Program-made: the position numbers and the translations under genes | NCBI RefSeq assembly: GCF_001306915.1 | Contig: NZ_LJTC01000008.1 | Coordinates: forward strand, 62,001 to 126,000 | DNA: 64,000 nt | Reading direction: 5' to 3' | From: Pseudoalteromonas lipolytica | GTDB taxonomy: Bacteria > Pseudomonadota > Gammaproteobacteria > Enterobacterales > Alteromonadaceae | Notes under the pieces: generated by a model | What the model was told of the DNA's origin: nothing | The model's database searches: none | Seen by the model: only the letters and a program-made list of their open reading frames with translations | Part shown: in pieces, positions 58,870-64,000 of the stretch | Layout: each line of letters begins with the position of its first letter | Numbering within the stretch: the first letter of the stretch is position 1

Positions 58870-59110
58870 CTAAAAGAAGTTAGCAAGTTCAAACATGGAA
58901 TTCGTAGGACTGGCTTTAGCCGGGAATGGTTTAGGTTAGCAAGAATTCAACGAAAAAGAGTAAAGTTATGAGAAACCAGCGACTTTACATCGCGTCCTAG
59001 CGCCTAGAACCTAGCACCTAAAACCTAGATGATGACGCGGGATAAATCCGCTGCTACACGTAGGCGTGAAACTTGTTTCGCGCGTTTGAAGGTTGACAGC
59101 TCTTGCCTTG
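58870..59110. repeat. Mosaic repeat block
   Basis: GTAGGACTGGCTTTAGCCGG at 58912 (also near 52556), CAGCGACTTTACATCGCGTC at 58977, GACGCGGGATAAATCCGC at 59033 and the GCGTGAAAC...GTTTCGCGC hairpin at 59060-59083. It fills most of the 346-base gap; no gene seen. Confidence 0.78.
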
Positions 59111-59137
59111 TCTAAATTCGATTCTCGTTATAACCAC

Positions 59138-59908
59138 TTAACCCAACTTACTAAAGTCAACGTCTGGCAAGCTCTCAAACCCAGGGTGGGCGAAAAAATA
59201 GCCTTGCATTAAGCTAACACCAGCTTGGCGCAACCACTGGTATTCTTCAACTGTTTCAACGCCTTCTGCAAGAGCAACAATATTGAGCTCTTCAAACATG
59301 GCTATACAATGGTTAACAATAATTTGTCTTGCTTTGTGAAGGTGTATATCTCTAATTAAACTCATATCGAGTTTAATTATATTGCTCTGAAAATCAGCCA
59401 ACAAATTTAATCCAGAATGACCTGACCCAAAGTCATCGGTCGCAGTAATAAACCCCAAAGATTGGTAATAATCAACTACACGTTTGATATGTGTAGTATC
59501 TTCAACTTTTTCAACCTCGGTAAACTCGAACATAATTTGTTCTACCGGAAAATCATATTGCTTAGCAGCTTCAAGTGTCGTTTTTATACAACGCTCAGGT
59601 TTATAAATTGCATTAGGTAAAATATTAATGCTCACGATTGAATCAATTTTCAGCTGGGCAGCAAGTGAAATAGCTTTAATACGGCAAAGTTGATCGAATG
59701 TGTAGCGATTCTCGTCGGTTACTTGCGAAATGACCGAATAAGCCGACTCATTATTAAGGCCTCTAACTAATGCTTCGTAGCCAAAAATATGTTTATCGGT
59801 GCAATCAACGATTGGCTGAAAAGCCATTGTAAAATCAAAACCAAGTGCTAAATGGTCTTCGCAATGTTTACAACCTGTTGGCTGACATTGAGTTTGCTCT
59901 TTGTGCAT
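59138..59908 (-). CDS. EAL-domain cyclic-di-GMP phosphodiesterase
   Basis: A 256-residue, single-domain, soluble phosphodiesterase. Catalytic motifs appear intact: EALVRG, MFEFTEVEKVED, TDDFGSGHSGLN and ALAEGVETVEEYQW. It starts with a cysteine-rich tag, C8-x4-C13-x2-C16-x2-H19, that could bind a metal or heme-like cofactor or sense redox state; that is inference. It would oppose the diguanylate cyclase at 18.5 kb biochemically, though they are not linked. Confidence 0.9.
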   Translation of the reverse strand: MHKEQTQCQPTGCKHCEDHLALGFDFTMAFQPIVDCTDKHIFGYEALVRGLNNESAYSVISQVTDENRYTFDQLCRIKAISLAAQLKIDSIVSINILPNAIYKPERCIKTTLEAAKQYDFPVEQIMFEFTEVEKVEDTTHIKRVVDYYQSLGFITATDDFGSGHSGLNLLADFQSNIIKLDMSLIRDIHLHKARQIIVNHCIAMFEELNIVALAEGVETVEEYQWLRQAGVSLMQGYFFAHPGFESLPDVDFSKLG

Positions 59909-60049
59909 TTAGCACCTCTGAATGAAGTCTTAATAACTCAATAGTGCTAGTAAATTATCAATTGTGCAATGTTGTTGAGTCAAAAGTATAAAACTATAGA
60001 GAAAATATGTTGCTGCCGTTTTACATAGCGTCAAACAGGCATTTATTTA

Positions 60050-60470
60050 CTGTAGGTTCTTTCTTCACAGAGAGAAGTGAACGAGAAAATAATGAGGTAT
60101 AAAAACTTACTTCTCTGAAGCGCAGCGTCTCTTATCCTCTTTGTAAGTATCTGTTTTTCTCTGTGAAGCGCGAAGCGCCTCTATGTGCTCTGTGGTTCAA
60201 ATATTCTTATGCACAATGAGAAGTTAATGAGAAAACAATGAGGGTTTATCGTATTTACTTTACGTATGTTTTCATAGACATATTAGATCTTCTCTAACCA
60301 TAGAGGACATAGAGAACACAGAGGAAGACAAGGAGGTATTAAAGTGTACTTCTTTAAAGTGAAGTGTCTTGTGAGTATTTGTCTCTCTGTGCAGCGCAAA
60401 GCGCCTCGGTGCCCTCAGTGGTTCAAAACGTCACGCACAAAGATAAGTGAACGAGAGAATCATTAACTAT
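60050..60470. repeat. Duplicated noncoding repeat block
   Basis: Part of a 677-base gap (59909-60585). CACAGAGAGAAGTGAACGAG at 60067 recurs in altered form near 60212 and 60431, and TGCTCTGTGGTTCAAA near 60190 recurs as CCCTCAGTGGTTCAAA near 60411. Hairpin-like GAAGCGCGAAGCGCCTC words occur in each copy. It differs from the mosaic repeats elsewhere and lies just upstream of the toxin-immunity locus. Confidence 0.65.
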
Positions 60471-60585
60471 TAGCAAAAATCATTTGCCACATAACATGTA
60501 CCCATTTTATTTATTCTTCATTGACTCATTACAGTGATGAAGATAACCTCTAAATAAGGATGATTAGTTAGTATGGATACTACTT

Positions 60586-61605
60586 ATGGCTTTAGAAATT
60601 AGAATTTGTATTGATTCAGTAACCGCTGAATTTGTGAAATGTAAAGAAGATAAAGAAGACAGCTTTACCAAAGACAATAACCATATAAAAAATCAAGTTA
60701 TTACTTCAGGCACGCCATATATATGGCGAAGAGAATACTCTGACTCTTACACTCCGCCTACAAATGAACAGCAAAGTATAGTTCGTCAATTCGATTTATT
60801 GCCTGCGCAATCCCGCAGAAACATTGCATATATGCTTCGCGATTTTGGCAGTGAAACGCTTATGGCAATCTCTGATTTTCAAAACCAAGTTATGCCATTT
60901 TTGTCTGAAAATACACATGGAATAGTTGGGTCTGGAGCAACATCAATTCAGGCTCGTAGCTCAAAGTTCGCTACCTATGCCAACAAATATGAAGCCGCTT
61001 TAAGAGATATTCGTATGGCTCATAAATCAGGAATGCCCAAGTATCATATGGTTGCATTAGAACAAAAAGCATTCAGTATATTCAAAGAGTTGAACGGTCA
61101 GTTTCGTGCAGAATTGCAACGTTTTATGAGTGTAAACCGTGCAAGCCGTCGTGGCACGGTTTGGTCTAATCCGAATCGGGGAATCAATATAGCTAAATCA
61201 GCAAGGCATTCTGCCAAGCTCGATATAAATAGCACCGCTGAATTCAATAAAATTAAGCGGATTGAAAATACCGGACGCTGGCTTGGCAATGGCATGATTT
61301 TACTTGATGGTGCATTTAGAGCGAACAAAGTTTACAACGACTATAAAAACAATAAGGACTGGCAGCGAAGTTTATCTACAGAGTTAGCTAGTTTTGGGGC
61401 TTCAACATTTGCAGGTATCATAACAGCATCATCAGTCACCACGGCCCTATCTTCATTTCTAATGTTAACCCCATATGGATGGGTGGTTGCTTTAGGGGTT
61501 GGGTTAGGTGCTGGTTTTTTAATGAGCCTAGCGGTTAATACAAAAAGCAAAAAGCTAACAGAAAACATATATGATAGGCAGCCTTTGATGAAAGATTTGT
61601 TTTAA
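60586..61605 (+). CDS. Probable membrane-active antibacterial toxin, family unknown
   Basis: A 339-residue protein with no signal peptide and no recognised domain. Residues 1-260 are polar and mostly helical (LPAQSRRNIAYMLRDFGSE and AHKSGMPKYHMVALEQKAF). Residues ~271-317 form a glycine/alanine-rich hydrophobic hairpin (GASTFAGIITASSVTTALSS, then TPYGWVVALGVGLGAGFLM), as in pore-forming bacteriocin or type VI effector tails. Its TAA overlaps the ATG of a small two-helix membrane protein, and a fragment of a second copy of its last ~50 residues lies downstream. Toxin function is inferred from this context. No secretion gene is in the window. The ATG has no strong ribosome site; an upstream 9-codon ORF (60573-60602) overlaps it. 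Confidence 0.65.
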   Translation: MALEIRICIDSVTAEFVKCKEDKEDSFTKDNNHIKNQVITSGTPYIWRREYSDSYTPPTNEQQSIVRQFDLLPAQSRRNIAYMLRDFGSETLMAISDFQNQVMPFLSENTHGIVGSGATSIQARSSKFATYANKYEAALRDIRMAHKSGMPKYHMVALEQKAFSIFKELNGQFRAELQRFMSVNRASRRGTVWSNPNRGINIAKSARHSAKLDINSTAEFNKIKRIENTGRWLGNGMILLDGAFRANKVYNDYKNNKDWQRSLSTELASFGASTFAGIITASSVTTALSSFLMLTPYGWVVALGVGLGAGFLMSLAVNTKSKKLTENIYDRQPLMKDLF

Positions 61606-61955
61606 TGTTGATACTCAACTCAATTCTATACTGCACCATTTTCTTCTTTTTCCTAATGATGATAATGACTGTTATATTCCCGAGAATATCAGTAAGGCAT
61701 ATTAATAATAGGATGCTAGAAAATGGGGCTTCCCCACCTAGTTGGGATAAAGGGCTTGGAGCAAGCGCTCCATTTTATGCACTTGCTATTTTTTTAAAAA
61801 GAGCTCGTAAGCCTACACCACTATTTGATGGTAGGTTTGTCGCCAAACATGCAAGGCCAATTGATAAGTTTCTCGCTTTTTTACATCTTCTTTCTACATT
61901 TGGCTTTATTCTTAGTATTTCAATTATGGTCTTATTAGAATATGTTTTGTTATAA
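61605..61955 (+). CDS. Two-helix membrane protein, probable immunity protein 1
   Basis: A 116-residue protein with hydrophobic helices at ~5-27 and ~93-115. The conserved cytoplasmic-like core is PPSWDKGLGASAPFYALAIF, then PTPLFDGRFVAKHARPIDK. The same core recurs in the next two genes. The start codon overlaps the toxin stop (TTTTAATG), so production is coupled to the toxin, as expected for immunity. A membrane immunity protein fits a membrane-acting toxin. Family not recognised. Confidence 0.7.
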   Translation: MLILNSILYCTIFFFFLMMIMTVIFPRISVRHINNRMLENGASPPSWDKGLGASAPFYALAIFLKRARKPTPLFDGRFVAKHARPIDKFLAFLHLLSTFGFILSISIMVLLEYVLL

Positions 61956-61964
61956 CTAACACCA

Positions 61965-62121
61965 CAAGTTAGCAGCAAGCACACTTCTCATGCTAACGCC
62001 TGATGTTTGGGTTGTAGCTATAGGAACTGGCTTATATACAGAATTTAAATCATCGTTTTTTGTGAACGAAAAAGTGAAGTCGCTAACTGAAAAAATTTAT
62101 GACAGAGAGCCGTTATTATAA
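61965..62121 (+). pseudogene. Orphan C-terminal remnant of a second toxin
   Basis: In frame with the ATG at 61990 the DNA reads MLTPDVWVVAIGTGL, then VNEKVKSLTEKIYDREPLL and stop. The intact toxin at the matching place reads MLTPYGWVVALGVGLGAGFL, then LTENIYDRQPLM. Only about the last 50 residues remain and there is no start or ribosome site. The TAA overlaps the ATG of the next immunity-like gene, repeating the junction at 61605. Confidence 0.75.
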
Positions 62122-62468
62122 TGCCTAGTATAGATAAGTTTGCTCTGGCAAGTATGTTCATCTTTATGGCTTTAGCGTTTATTTTTGTGGTCTTATTTGC
62201 ACGCATTTCTATCAAACACATAAATAAAAAAATGCTAAAAGATAATATTACCCCTCCGCTTTGGGACAAAGGTGTTGGCGCTAGCGCCCCTTTTTACGCT
62301 ATGGCAATATTTTTTAAACGCTCGCGATTACCCACACCTCTTTTTGATGGCCGTTTTATAGCAAAACATGCAAGGCCGGTAGATAAAGTTTTAGCATTCT
62401 TGCACCTTTTCACAGTGGCAGGGCTCACAATCAGTGTGTTTACAGCCATGTATTTAGATACAGTCTAA
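62121..62468 (+). CDS. Two-helix membrane protein, probable immunity protein 2
   Basis: A 115-residue paralogue of the protein at 61605: hydrophobic helices at both ends, core PPLWDKGVGASAPFYAMAIF and PTPLFDGRFIAKHARPVDK. It overlaps the end of the orphan toxin tail (TTATAATG). It probably protects against the related toxin whose gene is lost here. Confidence 0.68.
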   Translation: MPSIDKFALASMFIFMALAFIFVVLFARISIKHINKKMLKDNITPPLWDKGVGASAPFYAMAIFFKRSRLPTPLFDGRFIAKHARPVDKVLAFLHLFTVAGLTISVFTAMYLDTV

Positions 62469-62487
62469 ATAAAAGAGAACTTGCGAA

Positions 62488-62832
62488 ATGGGTTTTAAAA
62501 TCTTTATTTTCTACTCCCTACTCGTATTTACAGTAGTTACTTTTGCTTCAGGCGTGCTGTTTTATAGAGTATCAGTTAAGTATATAGATAAGCATATGGA
62601 AAAAGATGGAGTATCTCCGCCTAGTTGGGATAAAGGCATCGGCGCAAGCGTTTCGTTTTATATATTTGCTATGTTTTTTGAACGTTCTCGTATACCGACG
62701 CCTATGTTTGACGGCCGTTTTGTCGCAAAGTACACAAGAACATTAGATAAAATTATTGGTGCAATCCATTTGGTTTCTATTATCGGAGCTGTACTCAGCC
62801 TATGTATAATAACTTTTTTAAAGCATAGCTAG
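62488..62832 (+). CDS. Two-helix membrane protein, probable immunity protein 3
   Basis: A 114-residue paralogue: core PPSWDKGIGASVSFYIFAMF and PTPMFDGRFVAKYTRTLDK. It is the most diverged intact copy. It starts 20 bases after its neighbour with AGAGAACTTGCGAA upstream, and no toxin fragment precedes it. Confidence 0.66.
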   Translation: MGFKIFIFYSLLVFTVVTFASGVLFYRVSVKYIDKHMEKDGVSPPSWDKGIGASVSFYIFAMFFERSRIPTPMFDGRFVAKYTRTLDKIIGAIHLVSIIGAVLSLCIITFLKHS

Positions 62833-62885
62833 ATCTACGCGTTTATTTACTAAAATATAAGTAACCGGGTGAAGTATATTAAAAA

Positions 62886-63195
62886 ATTTTTATACTCAAC
62901 TCAATTCTATACTGCACCATTTTCTTCTTTTTCCTAATGATGATAATGACTATATTCTCGAGAATATCAGTAAGGAATATTAATAATAAAATGCCAGAAA
63001 ATGGGGCTACCCACCTAGTTGGGATAAAGGGCTTGGAACAAGCACTCCTTTTTATGCACTTGCTATTTTTTTAAAATAGCTCGTCAGCCTACACTACTGT
63101 TTGATGGTAGGTTTGTCTCCAAATATGTAAGGGCAATTGATAAATATCTCGTTTTTTGCATCATCTCTCTACATTTGGCTTTATCGCAATGTTAA
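62886..63195 (+). pseudogene. Decayed duplicate of immunity gene 1
   Basis: Closely matches the DNA of the gene at 61605 over about 310 bases. The start ATG has become ATT (62886-62888). A small in-frame deletion near 62950 and a one-base deletion near 63008 (GGGGCTACCC against GGGGCTTCCCC) are seen, and AAAAGAGCTCG has become AAAATAGCTCG near 63075, a stop. It resembles copy 1 more than copies 2 and 3 do, so this is a later duplication. The remaining 135 bases to the next gene show nothing. Confidence 0.82.
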
Positions 63196-63330
63196 GTGGA
63201 ATAAAAAGACTCAAGTACATCGAAGTTTAACTTTTCATCATTTTGGTAAATCCAAATGATAAGTAACGATCTACTTTCGTAAATCGTTACTTACTATAAT
63301 GGCTAGCTAATTACTAATTTATGGGCTTAA

Positions 63331-63831
63331 TTAATAAGCGCCCTCACTGTAAGTTAATTCGTAGCTGTGGCTATAAATTTCTAAAATATTGCCAAACGGG
63401 TCTTCCATATAAATCATGCGGTATGGTTTTTCACCTGGGTAATAATAACGTGGTTTTTCCATACGTTTTTTACCACCTGCAGCAACAATGCGTTCTGCAA
63501 GCTCTTCAACATTAGGATCTTGAACACAAAAGTGGAAAATACCTGTTTTCCAATACTCAAAGTTATCTTCTGGATTTTGTTGGTTTTTAAACTCAAAAAT
63601 CTCAACCCCAATTCGATCACCCGTTGATAAGTGAGCAATTCGGAACTTATCCCAGTTAGCACCAAAAACATCAGTACACATCTGGCCAATAGGGCTATCA
63701 TCTTCGGTAATTTCCGTTGGCTCCATAATAAGATACCAGCCTAATACTTCGGTATAAAACTTAACGGCCGCATCAAGATCCGGAACAGAAATACCAATAT
63801 GCGAAAAAGTACGTGGGTATGTATTACTCAT
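63331..63831 (-). CDS. VOC (glyoxalase/dioxygenase) family protein
   Basis: A 166-residue vicinal oxygen chelate protein: FSHIGISVPDLDAAVKFYTE at the start, IFHFCVQDPNVEELAERI and MEDPFGNILEIYSH at the end. The two metal-ligand positions, H near residue 11 and E in ILEIYSH, appear present. Substrate unknown. The neighbouring divergent LysR gene may regulate it, a common pairing. ATTTAGGAGAGTTAATT precedes the ATG. Confidence 0.88.
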   Translation of the reverse strand: MSNTYPRTFSHIGISVPDLDAAVKFYTEVLGWYLIMEPTEITEDDSPIGQMCTDVFGANWDKFRIAHLSTGDRIGVEIFEFKNQQNPEDNFEYWKTGIFHFCVQDPNVEELAERIVAAGGKKRMEKPRYYYPGEKPYRMIYMEDPFGNILEIYSHSYELTYSEGAY

Positions 63832-63926
63832 AATTAACTCTCCTAAATAAGAATGAGTTTATAGTTTACGAGTGCCTAGGTATTAAGTTAAATTATCATT
63901 TAACATTCAAATAAGTATATTTTGTT

Positions 63927-64000
63927 ATGATAAATCCGGTTTGGTTAAAAACATTTTGTGAACTAGTCGAAGTCAATCACTTTACAAAAACAGCTGAGCG
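63927..64000 (+). CDS. LysR-family regulator, N-terminal fragment at window edge
   Basis: Only the first 24 codons are in the window: MINPVWLKTFCELVEVNHFT and KTAER. This is the start of a LysR winged helix-turn-helix. It is divergent from the VOC gene with about 95 bases between, the usual place for a LysR-controlled promoter. Confidence 0.75.
   Translation, partial: MINPVWLKTFCELVEVNHFTKTAE

Noticed and set aside
60573..60602. Nine-codon ORF overlapping the toxin start
   Set aside because: Possible coupled leader, but no ribosome site close enough and too short to support.
60586..61605. Complete Rhs/CdiA-type polymorphic toxin
   Set aside because: No Rhs repeats, filamentous haemagglutinin repeats, PAAR domain or secretion partner visible; only the modular tail/immunity logic is similar.

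Overview
The window looks like chromosome from a marine gammaproteobacterium of the Pseudoalteromonas/Alteromonadales type. The evidence is gene content and protein style: malate synthase G beside a large-form isocitrate lyase, many secreted or lipoprotein peptidases (S9, M36, M3, S46), a Dld-II type D-lactate dehydrogenase, NagX, KatG, moderately low GC, and intergenic gaps filled with one family of short palindromic repeats. No rRNA, tRNA or CRISPR array was seen. Species was not determined.

Layout. 1-3.5 kb: glyoxylate shunt, malate synthase G (cut by the window edge) divergent from aceA. 3.5-7.3 kb: repeat-rich gaps around an S9 peptidase and a VOC protein. 7.3-8.7 kb: small membrane protein and a WD40-like lipoprotein. 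8.8-12 kb: a tight four-gene operon (DUF1445, pxpA, DUF4392, D-amino acid aminotransferase) that reads as a D-glutamate / 5-oxoproline module. 12-21 kb: GH3 hexosaminidase, Dld-II, NagX-like protein, diguanylate cyclase, D-Ala-D-Ala dipeptidase. 21-33 kb: M36 and M3 peptidases, a pyrC-folE2 operon behind a Zur-like box, and an S46 peptidase. 33-40.5 kb: cold shock protein, two solute-binding-protein paralogues, a nucleoside salvage cluster (nupC-udk divergent from deoB-deoD) and ferredoxin-NADP reductase. 41-46 kb: hipBA between direct repeats, a TPR protein and an orphan histidine kinase. 46-52 kb: katG, a large lipoprotein and ybiT. 52.7-54.1 kb: an IS110-family (IS1111-group-like) insertion sequence with a nonsense-broken transposase and a structured noncoding end that fits a bridge/seeker RNA. 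54-60 kb: chemotaxis receptor, porin plus small binding protein, hydrolase, EAL phosphodiesterase. 60.6-63.2 kb: a probable membrane-active toxin, three intact small two-helix membrane proteins of one family, an orphan toxin tail and a decayed fourth copy. 63.3-64 kb: VOC protein and the first codons of a LysR regulator.

The best candidate for an undescribed system is the 60.6-63.2 kb locus. The putative toxin has a glycine-rich hydrophobic C-terminus. Its stop codon overlaps the start of a small membrane protein, and the same overlap recurs downstream, where only a fragment of a related toxin tail survives before the next paralogue. This matches the toxin-immunity plus orphan-module pattern of polymorphic toxins, but the family is not one I recognise. 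Also notable are the IS110 element sitting in a copy of a local intergenic repeat, with a 7-nt match between its predicted RNA loop and the target, and the modular 3'-end repeats themselves.
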